Positions 34,938 to 46,208 of a stretch of DNA of 64,000 nt are shown piece after piece. The notes beneath the pieces are model-generated. The model saw only the letters and a list, made by a program, of their open reading frames with translations, was not told the origin of the DNA and ran no database searches. The stretch is from Apoderus coryli. Its lineage: Eukaryota; Arthropoda; Insecta; Coleoptera; Attelabidae. The stretch covers positions 14,910,297-14,974,296 of the forward strand of contig OU452206.1 of NCBI GenBank assembly GCA_911728435.2, given 5' to 3'. A program made the translations under genes and the position numbers. The first letter of the stretch is position 1, and each line of letters begins with the position of its first letter.

Positions 34938-35155
34938 TTATCTCACCCATGAATATATACGCCGCATCGAAGCAGGAAGCATCAATCCCAACGGAGTTAT
35001 CCCAAAGTTCGTACACATCTGTTGGCTACAACACTAACGTAGAACATTTGGTAGTTCGACAATATAATATTCCTAAGGCTGTGTGGAATTCGTTAGAGGG
35101 TGGAGGCTTAGGAGAGATTAAAAAAAAGAAGAAACAAAAGATAAGGCACAGATAA
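34938..35155 (+). pseudogene. Frameshifted terminal exon of a CPR-like gene
   Basis: After a TTTTAG acceptor the exon reads YLTHEYIRRIEAGSINPNG, clearly related to exon 2 of the gene at 19344-22870 (YATSNNIARIEKGTINPNG), including the phase-2 start. The frame is then lost near 35005. In the next frame it continues YTSVGYNTNVEHL and ends SLEGGGLG with a Lys-rich tail, again like the ASLAGGGLG end of the 19-kb gene. About 25 residues spanning the YTADENGY core are absent. No first exon was found upstream, where the Tc1 element lies. Relic most likely, but the second frame is open from the acceptor to the stop at 35155, so it could serve as a novel last exon. Confidence 0.65.
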
Positions 35156-35507
35156 TGAAGATTTCGTGATATTCTCGTCGCAAGTAGTAATTTTCGTTCC
35201 ATACTAGACTTCGGCTATCGGCTATATATAGAATTACTCCATTGGCTAATACCATGACTGGCATTGAATTACATATGTTTGTGATCAATTATGCTGGAGG
35301 ATTAAAATACTACTGTAAATTACGTTCTGTAAGGTGATGGAAATAAATTTTAAAAATTTTCTCGTACTTATAATTTGTATTTTTTTTTCAAATCTCATAT
35401 AAAAATACACGATTAAAATATAAACATAAAATTAAAATAATCACAGTACAACGTAACAATTAATAAAACTTGATCCTATATACATATAAGTTGAATTTTC
35501 TAAACAT

Positions 35508-38500
35508 TTATGGTCTTCGTGGTCTTTGTTGTTCATCATCCTGTTCAGGATGAGCCGCATTATACTCCAAAGCTCTTAGGATTGCTGCTGGAATTGGTGG
35601 TGGCGTCGGTAGATGGGCTCCTAAAATTGATGAGAAATATGCAATATGTACTCTATTTTTAAATATATACTAAAAAATGGGTTCGAAAGTCTTACCTTGT
35701 GGTTGGAATCCTAGTTCGTTGGCAGCATATTGCACTTGAATAACCGTTCCATCATCAGCTGTGTATTGGTAGGAGCCTTGAGCATCCATAGTTTCAGGAT
35801 CTTTTAGTCTACCCTGTTCCTGGGCTGATATACCGTTTTCTGTCTCATAACTACATTCATAAACAATTAATTGCATTAAAACATTGTAAATATTCAGTAC
35901 CTATAGTTTGCGGACTAAAGTAATATTTAGAATTACCTCCACTGATAGGAACCATCAGGTCCAATATCTGATTCTTGTCTCAGAATTTTAATTTCTCTAC
36001 CTGGACTTGCGGCTACTGGAGGCCGTTGAGCTGATGTATATGTAAAAACGCCAACAAAAGCAATCTGCAAATCATACCAGAAATTTGACATTATTAGTAT
36101 ATATTTATATATATATATATATATGCGGGAGCTTTGATTTTGATGAAGCTTACATCCTTCTGTTTAATGACAATGATGAAGATGAGGGTCGCATTCATAT
36201 ATGTTAGCAATCATCCCCTGTAAAGTACATTCCGACGTGGTTCGCCTACGTCACACCAGACAAACAGGTTTTTGTTTACGATATATACAAGGGTGGCCGA
36301 ACGAGTAATGAGAGTATTAGAAGATAACAAGATATAATAGAAGACAGATGTTAATAAGAGCTGTTAGAAATACGTGTTTTATGTCATGAAAAATAATAAA
36401 TTATTTTGGATGTGGTTTTGAGAGTTTTATTAAATAATTTAAAAATAATTGAGAATATTTTTTACATATATTTGCGCTTATATCGGAATTATCTAAAGAA
36501 CAGTGCGTCAAAATAGAGCACTATAGAGATATTTGGGGACATAGTTGATTTTATTAGCTGAGCTAGGATTTTTTGCAAGAGCGATTTAATAATTCCTTAT
36601 ATTCCTAAAATGCGTGTGGATGCGACCTTAGACGCTTTATCAAGATACAGTTTTCCTTTTTTTAGCAGATCTCACGCTACCAAACGAATTTGCCTTGAAA
36701 TTTTCCTACTTTCAAGATGATGAAAATGGATCATTACGTGGGCCACAATAAAAATATTTTAATTCAGATATTCAAATATTTTTTTTCTACTCCTGTTTTG
36801 TTAAGCCGTCTATTGCAAAACTGTTAACGTGACATGTAAATTCAATGTCATATTTACCTTTTCTTAAATTTTAATTCTGAAATGGATTTTGATTCTGCAA
36901 AGTCGTAGAAAAAGTACAGTACATAACTCGAGCTGTAAATAATTTTCCATGCTCGAGACTATTGCCTCACTCGCCGCTTCGCGGCTCGTGGGCAAACTAG
37001 TCTCTCACATGTAAAATATCATTTACAGCACATGTTATGTAATATACTATTTAAAACTCCAGTTGATATGAAAATATATTTAAAATGTGGCTATATCTAC
37101 ATTGAACTTAGACAGGTAATCAATTCAGGTCACATGCGTTCAATAAAAGTTGATTTAAGGCTTCTGTTCCATGTTCTGATGAACAATGATTGCCAATAAA
37201 AAAATGGAAAATAATTAAGGATATAATATGTAATTGTGTATTGTTATGTTAATATCACCTATTTACACTGAATGTTCTTGTGATGTTTTGTAAATGTACC
37301 AATTATGTACCTACTTGTTTAATTTTAAATCTTATTTTAAAATTTTAGAGAAGGAATTTGCCTGAAGAAGGCAAATGAGCCGAAACGTTGTACTGACATG
37401 AAATGAAAAATATTTCAAAGAAAAATTTCCCTTTTATAATAGAACTTTTATCCCAAGAAAGAGAAAGAATTGTTAAAAAAAAATAATATAAGTAGTTTTC
37501 AATTATGACCCATAATTTATGACATTATTTTGTGGTCGTGCAAACTTTCTCTTGTTCATTGTAAATCAGGATAGATTTCATTAAACTTTCTCATGTTATT
37601 TCTATAGATTTGTCAATTTGCTCATGAATAATAAACATATTAGTTAAAACTTCACTCGAGCGATTATTTTTTTCTATTTTCCTTAGGTTCACCATACATA
37701 AAATTCAAGATTGTGTCTATTCAACCGACAAATTGGGTAATATTTTCCAGAGACCTGTTTTGGACCAAAAAATGAAATATAAAAAAAATATTGATAGGGA
37801 ATCGAAAAATATAATTGGTACAAATATTATGTCAATATTATAGACTGATAGATCGTGTTGACCTAAGTAATCACGTAAATTTTCAAAACAATGGCATGGA
37901 ATATCATCAGCATATGCCTGAAGCCTCAACACTACAAAAATTGGACTTTTTGACGTAACTCAGAGGCAGTGCTATTCTGAAAATATTACTCCATCACATA
38001 AGAAAGGAAATTGGACAGAAAAGCAACATATTATGTAATCGTAATATTTAGTGATATCACCATAATGTGGTATAAATACGCTTAAAAATAGATAAAATAA
38101 TATACTCTTAGGTACTCTTTTTTAATTTAAAGGTTTCTAAATTTATTCTTAAATTAATGTAAAATTTTTAAACTGAAATAAGTTGTAACTTTTCGCTGGT
38201 CTTTAATTTTACACGTCCATAATAATTCCGTAACATCGAAAACAATTAAAAATATTACAGCATTAGATTTTTTAACACAGCACTGTTTGCAACTTATACA
38301 GGGAGGTTGCTGAAAGTGATTTAAGCATTTTTTGCCATTGAACGCATGTTCGCAAATGCTTGGTTATCGAGATACAGGGTGTCCAAATTTATTAGTCAAA
38401 TTAACTTTCTTGTTCATTTCTCAAAAAGTAGCTAACCGATTTCGACAAAATTTTACATGCATTTGGGGACCGATAACTTAAAATAATTTGCATTATTTTG

Positions 38501-40825
38501 GCTTTCACTAACTGGCGTAGATATAGGGGGCTTTTGGGTAAATTTTACACATAAATTAATTAAAGACAGCTTTGACAAGTTTCATTATTTTAAATTATTA
38601 CTTTTTTAAAAGAGCAACTTATAAGCTACAAAAAAGTTAATTACGTCCATGTTGTGATTTCTACCATTTTTATGGAAAGCGATAAATTGCAACTTAATGG
38701 TAGATTTAAATCAAAATAATGTTTACCAGAAAACCAAATGAAAAATCAAAGTTGCCCTAAAAAACGAATGCCGCAACAATAAAAAAAAAACTTTGACAGC
38801 AACAAATTTAAATTAGTTAAAATTGTTTTATTATTTCGTAGTTGTTTTTAATATTGCGAATGTTTTTTTCTAAATTAAAATGAGTTTTTCAATTGAGGAA
38901 TATGTTTGTGTAATGAAAATGCAAGAGCAGCGGCCAGAGAATACCAAATTAGGTATCCTAATAGACGTCATCCATATCACAAAACATGGACGGCTACATT
39001 TCACAGGCTTAGAACGATAGGGAGCATTTTACCTAGAGTTAACAAACGACCGCATCGTCTAAATATTCAAACTGAAGAAAACATAGTGGATTTAGTTTTA
39101 GACGATCCGAAAACAAGCACTAGAAGAATACCAACTCAATTGGCATTACATTATAACTGTTTGGAGACTATTAAATCCAGAAACGCTCTATCTCTTTCAT
39201 CATCAAGATGTCCAGGCTCTACATCCTGGAGACCGTGAAAGGCGCCTACTATTTTGTAATTGGGTTCTTGGTAAGCATCAAGAAGATGAAAGATTTTTAG
39301 AGAAAGTGCTCTGGTCAGATGAAGCAACTTTTACTAGAGATGGCATAAATACAAACCATAATGAACATGTATAGTCTTTAAACAACCCTCGTGCTATTAG
39401 GCCGCGAAATTTTCAAGAACGTTTTAGTATCAATGTTTGGGGTGGCATGTTTAACAATAAATTATTGCCATTGTTCGTAATTAATGGGCATTTAAACTCA
39501 AATCAATACAGACTTTTCCTACACAACTGCCTGACCGAATTTATTGAGGATGTACCTCTGAATATTGTTCAAAATATGTGGTATCAACATGACGGAGTCC
39601 CTGCGCACCGTGGTAGACAAGTAACTAACTAAAGTTTTAAATCAACTGTTTGGAAATAATTTGATTGGTTTGGAAGGTTCCATTCAGTGGCCTCCAAGAT
39701 CACCGGATCTGAATCCGCTCGACGTCCTTTTATGGGGGTACATGAAACAATTGGTTTACAGTGTACCAATTATAAATGAAAACCAACTACTGGAGATACT
39801 TCATGAAGCTGTTAGAGCTACAAATTCATTAGTTGAAAGATGTAAAATGTTGTTATTAATTTTCTTATTTTAATATCGAGTTTAGTTTTTTATTGTTAAA
39901 TTTTTAATTGTACTGATAGGCCTTAAAATTTGTTGTTAAGTAATTTGTTATCGTTTTCCACGGCAACTTTGATTTTTCATTTTGATTGCTGGTAAACGTT
40001 ATTTTGATTTAAATCTACCATTAACTTGCAATTTATCGCTTTCCATAAAAATGGTAGAAACCACAACATCGACGTAATTAACTTTTTTGTAGCTTATAAG
40101 TTGCTCTTTTTAAAAAAGTAATCATTTAAAATAATGACGCTTGTCAAAGCTGTCTTTAATTAATTTATGTGTAAAATTTACACAAATGACTCCTATATCT
40201 ATATGCCAATGAACAGTTAATGAAAGCCAAAATAATTCAGAATATTTTAGGTTATTTGTCCTCAAATGTATGTAAAATTTTGTCAAAATCGGTTAGCCAA
40301 TTTTTAAAAAATGAACAAAAAAGTTAAGTTGACCACTAAATTTGCTGACATTGGTTCAATGGCAAAAAATGCTTGAATTGTTTTCAGGAATCTCCAGTTT
40401 TCGTTTGTTGCAACCATAATGAATCACCCTGTATAAGAGATAAACTTTTTTGCAAATATTTTTTGTGGTCCACTTTACAAATATTTATACAAGCTGGACT
40501 GGACACAGCAAATTTTTGCTTAACATTACTAATTCACAAGATTTGCATAAGTTACTTTTCTAAATTTAAGATTGTTCATGAGTTCGAGATTCATGTTTTT
40601 ATTGTATCGAGATGTTTTCTATTTACAATTTTTAGGGCAGTATCTGGTCAGAACTCCGTAAGTAATAAATAATTGAATTGCAATTCGAATTCTTATCAAC
40701 AAATTATTTCCCTTGAATTATCCCTTGTAGCAAACCCTAATAGGAACTTTAACTCTTGCACTCACTATTCTATTAGTTAATAAATTTAAAAAATATCAAC
40801 TCACCAAAATGTATATTTTATTCAT
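35508..40825 (-). CDS. RR-1 cuticular protein gene, four exons, complete
   Basis: 138-residue secreted cuticle protein. Exon 1 (40805-40825) encodes MNKIYIL. Exon 2 (35937-36064) completes the signal peptide ([13 protein letters not shown], residues 8-20) and gives [18 protein letters not shown]. Exon 3 (35696-35850) carries the RR-1 chitin-binding domain (residues about 50-102): [45 protein letters not shown]. Exon 4 (35508-35620) encodes [26 protein letters not shown] and [10 protein letters not shown], then TAA. Intron phases are 0, 2 and 1. A TATA box lies at 40921-40928. Intron 1 (4.7 kb) contains a 2.1-kb Tc1/mariner-like element and a hammerhead-like motif. The truncated plus-strand gene at 28 kb is its inverted duplicate. 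Every frame is open with consensus sites, so it is probably functional; chitin binding is family knowledge. Confidence 0.9.
36890..37075. repeat. Hairpin repeat related in design to family R1
   Basis: GTCGTAGAAAAAGTACAGTA, then ATAACTCGAGCTGTAAAT, then the apex CCTCACTCGCCGCTTCGCGG CTCGTGGGC, then ATTTACAGC and GTTATGTAATATACT. The outer words (GTCGTAGAAAAAGTA and the AGTATATT complement) match the hairpin part of repeat family R1, while the inner stems differ. Probably a related MITE in intron 1 of the cuticle gene. Confidence 0.5.
37362..37392 (+). ncRNA. Hammerhead-like core motif
   Basis: CTGAAGA, stem GGC/GCC with a six-base loop, GAAAC, then GTTGTA. The order and spacing match the conserved strands of a type I hammerhead ribozyme with a minimal helix III (AC-GTT-GT). 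No convincing stem I is seen between the flanks, so activity is unproven. Confidence 0.3.
37497..37940 (+). repeat. Dispersed repeat shared with 43.8 kb and 50.8 kb
   Basis: GCAAACTTTCTCTTGTTCAT, then GTAAATCAGG, ATTTCAT and CATGAAT..ATAATAAA at 37540-37640 recur in the same orientation at about 43850-43960. A neighbouring stretch (TGTCTATTCAACCGACAAA, then TTTTCC.GAGACCTGTTTT, at about 37713-37757) recurs inverted at about 50780-50835. Probably pieces of one decayed repeat family. Confidence 0.55.
38297..40433 (+). mobile_element. Tc1/mariner-like element with 460-bp TIRs
   Basis: The left arm (38297-about 38758) is inverted at about 39958-40433. Examples are TACAGGGAGGTTGC at the tip, GTGTAAAATTTACAC-like blocks, AGAGCAACTTATAAGCTAC, TTTCTACCATTTTTATGG and AAAAATCAAAGTTGCC. 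TA flanks both tips (38295-38296, 40434-40435). The unit encodes one decayed transposase between the arms. Length (2.14 kb), TA duplication and the catalytic signature place it in the Tc1/mariner/IS630 superfamily. The very long TIRs are unusual for this group. It is inserted in intron 1 of the RR-1 gene on the opposite strand. Confidence 0.85.
38880..39873 (+). pseudogene. Tc1/mariner-like transposase of the long-TIR element
   Basis: Starts MSFSIEEYV; after a small deletion and frameshift it continues [37 protein letters not shown] and [19 protein letters not shown] (helix-turn-helix region). After another shift: [38 protein letters not shown] (first catalytic Asp), then an in-frame stop. 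Then [35 protein letters not shown] (second Asp), another stop, and [20 protein letters not shown] (third acidic site), ending near 39873. All catalytic positions survive, but two frameshifts and two stops silence it. Relatives: 26250-26670 and 42645-43140. Confidence 0.8.
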
Positions 40826-41394
40826 TTTTTTTCTTTAAATAACAACGAATTTCGAACCGAGTAATAGTTGTAGTTATTACCAAATGAAAAATAACAATGC
40901 GATTATTTTGAGATTCATCTCTTTTATATACCTATCGTATGTAATATCACGTACCTATATTCTTTTCTGGTATTTAAGAATAATGTATGTTTTGCTGAGG
41001 TTATACCTCCCCAACATCATCCATACGAAATTATTATTTTTTTCTTATGATGCGTCTGCCATATAACATTTCACTAATGTATAATAGGTATAGGTGTCTA
41101 TAATAATATCGTAATCATTAGGTATTTAATGCTAATAATATGGGACATTTAAAAAAGGATTAACATTAACTCTCTGTTGTAGATGCAGCTATTTCTAGAA
41201 AATGTCAGGATTCTGTAATAACTTAACCAAAACATGAACGCGAACTACGTTAGCTTTTGATCTTAATGTAAACTACCTTAATTTAATGATAATGTTATTT
41301 AAACAACTAAATTGACAGCTAAACAATTTATTTATTAAACAAGAATAAACCCTACCTACCTAACTAATAATTAAATCATAATTACCTTCATCGC

Positions 41395-41680
41395 TATAAT
41401 AGTCTGGATCATGATTTTTTTTTAGATGTGGATTTATTAGGCTTAGTCCTTTTATTTTTTGGAAGGTCTTCTTCTAATTCATCCATAATAGAAAATGGAT
41501 TAAAGAAGAAATTACTATTAATTGCCGCACTATCTCTAGCGTTTCATCCTCAGTATCTTTAACTCCACCTGCCAATTCCTCTGAATTCAGATTTATATAT
41601 TCGGGTTCATCTGCTTCATGATCTGATTGATATTTTCATCCTGATGATGGCTGCCTTGCGAGGTATCCATTCTTAATTTA
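41395..41680 (-). pseudogene. Unrecognised decayed coding relic
   Basis: The minus strand reads MDTSQGSHHQDENINQ; after one shift SDHEADEPEYINLNSEELAG and GVKDTEDETLE; after a second shift FFFNPFSIMDELEEDLPKNK, RTKPNKSTSKKNHDPDYYSD. The acidic then basic composition and coding-like codons across three frames suggest the N-terminal part of a former gene, perhaps transposon-borne. No domain recognised. Confidence 0.4.
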
Positions 41681-41934
41681 GACAATACTAATTTACAAAT
41701 TATATTATGTACATTCTTAACGTCAAATAAGTTATAATATTCCCGTGTATACACCAATAATAAATTGGATATTCTAATTTAAACAATATATTATATATAT
41801 ATTAACAATTATTATTATTTATATTAACAATTATCAATATCACTCAACTAGAAAAAATCGAGGATTCGACGAAACATAAATCAAAATTTACATTTGAACG
41901 TCATTTCGTACTTCAACCATTTCACTTATGATAT

Positions 41935-42055
41935 ATAAACTAGTGGGAAATATTTATTGTGCACGGGTAAATGAAAAACAGCATTACAATGTACTACATT
42001 TGAAATCATGATTGAACATATAATAAAGGCATTTAAAGACAGTCGTAGAAAAAAG
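41935..42055 (+). repeat. Repeat family R1, partial copy (3' end)
   Basis: CTAGTGGGAAATATTTATTG, then AACAGCATTACAATGTACTA, CATGATTGAACATATAATAA and AGACAGTCGTAGAAAAA match the last 120 bases of copies at 45180-45299 and 51515-51634. The hairpin-bearing first part is missing. Confidence 0.7.
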
Positions 42056-42644
42056 ATTTTATATTTCATTTCAAAATGCCACTTGTTATAATTGTCATAC
42101 AGCAAATTTTAGCTCTTTAGTTCCTTGGTTGTCAGATTTATTTTGTCCTATCTGGGGGTGTGTCGGATCTAAATAGGTTTCAGTTTAATTAAGCTATTGC
42201 GCGAATAATAAGTACGAGCTGTAGGATAGAGATAATTTGAAAGACATTCTGGCAGCCTTGCATTGTAAGTTGGTATGTTGTTTAAGCGAGTAGATACCAT
42301 AAGAATAACACACACGTCTGTTTTCTTTTCTACTGACTTTACTTTAATGAAAAATGTGACGATTTGGGAACTATTTTAAAAATATTTCCCTTCAAAGGAG
42401 CCTCACTAAAAGTAGCCTACCGCCTATTCTCAATATTTAACTGTATGTTAAAACACATTGTATATATTACACTTGTTTTGATTGTCAGAAATCCGTGCCC
42501 AACTTTATCCTGTTTTCGTTCAAGATGAGAGTGAATAAGGGCTTACACAATTTATATTTCTTGATAATATCCCTCACTCGCATAGCTCAAAAATCCCTCG
42601 AATCAGAACCAATCCCTCATGTTAATTATGATGCAGGTGGAGGG

Positions 42645-43140
42645 AGCACACAGGGTGATTGCTGATTGATGGTACCACCAATAAAAGTCATGTCGTGTAA
42701 GGTCAGGAGACCTCGCACGCCAATGCCACGGCCCTAACCGTGTAAACCAGCGATCGTTGAATACGTTGAATAACTACTCTGTTGTTACTTTCCTAGTGAA
42801 ATGAGGGTGTGCCCCGCTCAGTTGAAACCAACATGTACGATGTTCTTCTAATGGCAGGTTATCCAAAAAATCGTGAAACACTGTCCTTAAAATTCGAAGA
42901 TACTTTTATATTTAATCGTAAATAGGAAACCTTTTTGGTTGGATTTTAAAAATAAAAAAACTAAATTTGTCCTGAATATATATTTGTTTAACCGTATAAG
43001 GATTTTGTTCAGCCCAGAAATGTTCATTTCTTCTGTTAAATATATACCTTCCCGTGTAAATTTAGCTTCATCTGTTCAAATTATGTTCTTTAAAAAGTCA
43101 GGATCTTCTTGGATGCGGATCAGAACTGTTTCACAAAATT
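42645..43140 (-). pseudogene. Tc1/mariner-like transposase relic
   Basis: On the minus strand, across frames: FTREGI-like remnants, then NRRNEHFWAEQNPYTV, FHDFLDNLPLEEHRTCWFQL, SGAHPHFTRKV, FNDRWFTRLGPWHW and RARSPDLTRHDFYWW, ending at an ACACAGGGTGATTGC tip (42649). The blocks match the C-terminal half of the family seen at 38.9 kb ([24 protein letters not shown]). The catalytic Asp of the second block is lost (FQLSGAHPH). The N-terminal half is absent or replaced by the MITE that starts at 43147. Confidence 0.6.
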
Positions 43141-43146
43141 GTATTC

Positions 43147-43641
43147 TACAATGTGTCCAAGGATAGAGTTTGGAAGAGGAAAAACATTTTTATTTGTAGA
43201 TTTAGAAGAAAAAGTAATTCTTTATAAAAACGTCTGCTTGTGTCAAAAATACAATTTCGAGTACCAAATTTACGATTAATCTACAGGGTATATCAAAAAT
43301 AATATTTTTAATGATTTTGATTTTCTTATTTTCTTAATTTTATTTTTTTAATAGTAGCTATGAAATTAACCACTTTGAGAAAAAGGTTTATTAGTTGTTT
43401 TTGCACAATCGGTGTAATAAATCATGGATTTGAAAATATTTTCATAAAATTAAAAAAAACAAAAAAATCAAAATCATTAAAAATGTTATTTTTGATGTGC
43501 CCTGTATAGTAATCGTAAATTTGGTATTTGAAATTGTAGTTTCGACACAAGCAGACGTTTTTATAAAGAATGACTTTTTCTTCTAAATCTACAAATAAAA
43601 AAGTTTTTCCTCTTCCAAACTCTATCCGTTGGCACATTGTA
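43147..43641. mobile_element. 495-bp foldback MITE
   Basis: Tips TACAATGTG (43147) and CACATTGTA (ending 43641). Arms of about 200 bases are inverted copies: GGATAGAGTTTGGAAGAGGA, TTTGTAGATTTAGAAGAAAA, AAAACGTCTGCTTGTGTC and CAAATTTACGATTA are all recovered on the other side. The centre (about 43350-43430) is unique. An internal CTACAGGGTATATC/GCCCTGTATAG pair lies mid-arm, as in the 28.4-kb foldback. Non-coding. Confidence 0.85.
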
Positions 43642-44098
43642 TCAATGATATTCTTCTGGTTTCAAGGATGGCATTTTTGTAAACTTGTATGGATGCATGT
43701 TTTTTAAAATCTATTGAATTCTGATGGAAGCTTGACGAAAAGCATAGCATAGCCTAAAACATTGACTATGTTGGCTTTATCTAAAGTCACGCTGGCTTCG
43801 GTAACCATAGTTACAGTTTTGACCCATAATTAATGAAGTTATCTTGTAACAGTGCAAACTTTCTCTTGTTCATTAGTTGTAAATCAGGAGACATTTCATG
43901 AAACTTTCTGCATGTTCTTGTCCTAATTTTCCCACATTGCCCATGAATCATGAATAATAAATAGGTTCATTCAAACTTCATTCCAGTAACCAATTTCTTC
44001 CATTTGAATTATTTTGAAATTATTTGCAACAAACATTTTAGTATTTTTGTACCGAATTAAAATATAGCAAAATAGTCCAATTTTTATACACCTAGCCG

Positions 44099-44463
44099 CA
44101 AAAATAACGCAGAACCAAAAATTATGCTGAATTTCAAAGTTGATTTTCTCGCGAACAGATAAATCGATTTCGATAATTGTTTTTTTGAACTGAAGAATTT
44201 TTTATTCAGACTTCAGTTTTAGGCTTATCTAGCTTATCTTCGCCTTTTGTAATAATTTTATTACAATAAAGTCATTTATTATTATTATTTTTGCACCCTG
44301 TATAAGCCTAAAAGTGAAGTCTGAATAAAAAATTGTATCACAGTACAATTACCATAGAAAAAAGCTACAGTTCAAAAAAAAGTTTTATTGAAATCGATTT
44401 ATCGGTTCGCGAGAAAATCAACTTTGAAATTTAGCATAATTTTTGGTTGTGCGTTATTTTTGT
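44099..44463. mobile_element. Foldback MITE interrupted by a retrotransposon tail
   Basis: Arms: GCAAAAATAACGCAGAACCA, AAAATTATGCTGAATTTCAA, AGTTGATTTTCTCGCG and AAATCGATTTCGAT at the left, inverted at about 44370-44463. Inside, next to the centre, is a 3' tail (CTTCGCCTTTTGTAATAATT to the ATT run at 44275-44290) of the same kind as at 30700, followed by a CACCCTGTA tip at 44286. Both arms also contain TTCAGACTTCA(G/C)TTTTAGGCTTAT. Confidence 0.75.
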
Positions 44464-44565
44464 GTCACAAACATGTTTTCTTCACGAAGTGACATTACTA
44501 CATTTCTCCCAAGACACTTAATTAAGTGCACAATGCAATCCAGCTCTTTGTAAATCCATTAACCA

Positions 44566-44597
44566 CTGATAATGGGGCTTGAAGCTCCGAAACAGGT
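44566..44597 (+). ncRNA. Degenerate hammerhead-like core motif
   Basis: CTGATAA, then hairpin GGGGCTTGAAGCTCC, then GAAAC. The second conserved Gly-equivalent base (G8 of CTGANGA) is A here, so the motif is decayed compared with 37362 and 23519. Confidence 0.2.
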
Positions 44598-44730
44598 ATG
44601 GTTTAATGACTTATAGCACCCGAAGTTAGACTTTACTTTTCTGAGTTCATTTTAATATTCCCAAAATTTCTACAAGACGAAATAGTTTGTTCTTGTCCTA
44701 ATTTTATTCTCCTTCAAATGGATTTTAATA

Positions 44731-45299
44731 GTATATTGTGCAATGAATATGAAATGACATATTTCCTACGAGTATGATCGTTTGCAGCATGAGGCGCAGG
44801 CGAGTGCTGCAAATCATACGAGTAGGAAATGGTCATTTCATGTGAGTTTCACACTATACTTTTTCTACGACTGTTTTAATGCTTTTGAATAAATTTAACA
44901 TAAGTTTTAGGAAAATATTTGTTTTTCGAAACTTACCCCTGTTAACATATAAGCCTAAATACGATAAATTAGAAGTATTAAATTGACTAGGTGGTGTTAA
45001 ACTATATTCACTATCACTGTTTATGTGTTTTGAAATTAGCGAAATACTTAATTATAATTATTATTAATTATAAATACCAAAACTATCAATTTGGTGTTTG
45101 TATTTTCGGCGTTGCTATGGTTATTTTTCATGCCCGCCGCTACTTTTGTCAATAACCAGGAAATTTTATCGCAGTTGCCTAGCAACTAGTGGGAAATATT
45201 ATTACGCACGGGTAAATGAAAAACAGCATTACAATGTACTACATTTTCAAATCATGATTGAACATATAATAAAGGCATTTAAAGACAGTGGTAGAAAAA
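44731..45299 (+). repeat. Repeat family R1, copy 2 (full length)
   Basis: The unit is as described at 6905, with the hairpin around GCAGCATGAGGCGCAGGCGAG and the complete 3' end (ATAATAAAGGCATTTAAAGA, then GGTAGAAAAA). TTTTTCTACGACTGTTTTAA at 44864 and the inverse at 45273-45299 are the internal pair that could be the true TIRs of a 435-bp MITE. Confidence 0.8.
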
Positions 45300-46208
45300 C
45301 ATTTTTGGGGAATAAAACTATTTTATTATTATGCATAATATTTGATTGGACTAAGAATCTTCATCCTTATTTTATCTCTTTCAATACCCATCCAACAGAG
45401 CTTTTGTTTTAATTTCAAAGGAGATGACACGTTAGGCATTCGTGTTATTTGAAATCGTGATGGTTCTGCCTAGATGTAAATTAAATTGCCGATTTAATAA
45501 CACACACAAGTAAAATGGCACGAAACATTTGTTTTGTAGTTTTAATATCCAGTAATGATGCTTGATTTACTATTTATAAATATTTCTTCCATATAATAGT
45601 TAATTTTATTTAATTGAATTTAATTGATTTCAACATCTTTATATAGTGAACATGGGAAAAAGGACGATAATAATTAATTGTTTAATAAGTTAAAACGTTT
45701 TTCAATGTAATAAAAATTACTTTATTAAAGTTTTAGTTATTTATTCCTACAGCAGCCCTCAAATGTAATCTCGTATAAATAGAAAACATTGTATGTATGA
45801 TACAAAATGATGTGGCAAACTAAAATTAAATTTATTTAAAAAGTTGATTTTCATCAAAAAGGGTCAACTTCAGAGCTTATGACCAAGAGCACCTTTTTTG
45901 CGTAGAAAATATTGGCGGTTCAAATGGGTATCTTAAAACTGTACTTTTTCCAGTGGCGTAGCAATTGGGGAGAAAAACACACACTACCCCTTCAAAATCT
46001 TCACCAATTATGAATTAAAAAAAAAAAAAAATCCCGATGGCAGCCAGTCGGAAAAGTAGATTTTTGATTTATGTATTTTTTATTTATACTTAGTCTACCA
46101 CTGACACCCACTATTAATAAACAAATAACGGAATATTCTGACATTCGCCAAATATAACCAAAGTGTCATATTGACAGTTATTTTAACTGAAATACCCATT
46201 ATACTATA
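45300..46208. other. No gene; possible hAT tip
   Basis: AT-rich DNA with a CCAGTGGCGTAGCAATTGGG string at about 45950, which resembles a hAT element end, followed by a run of A at 46017. No coding signal. Confidence 0.4.

Noticed and set aside
36103..36126. (TA)n run at 36.1 kb as a regulatory element
   Set aside because: A short microsatellite in an intron; nothing else supports a function.
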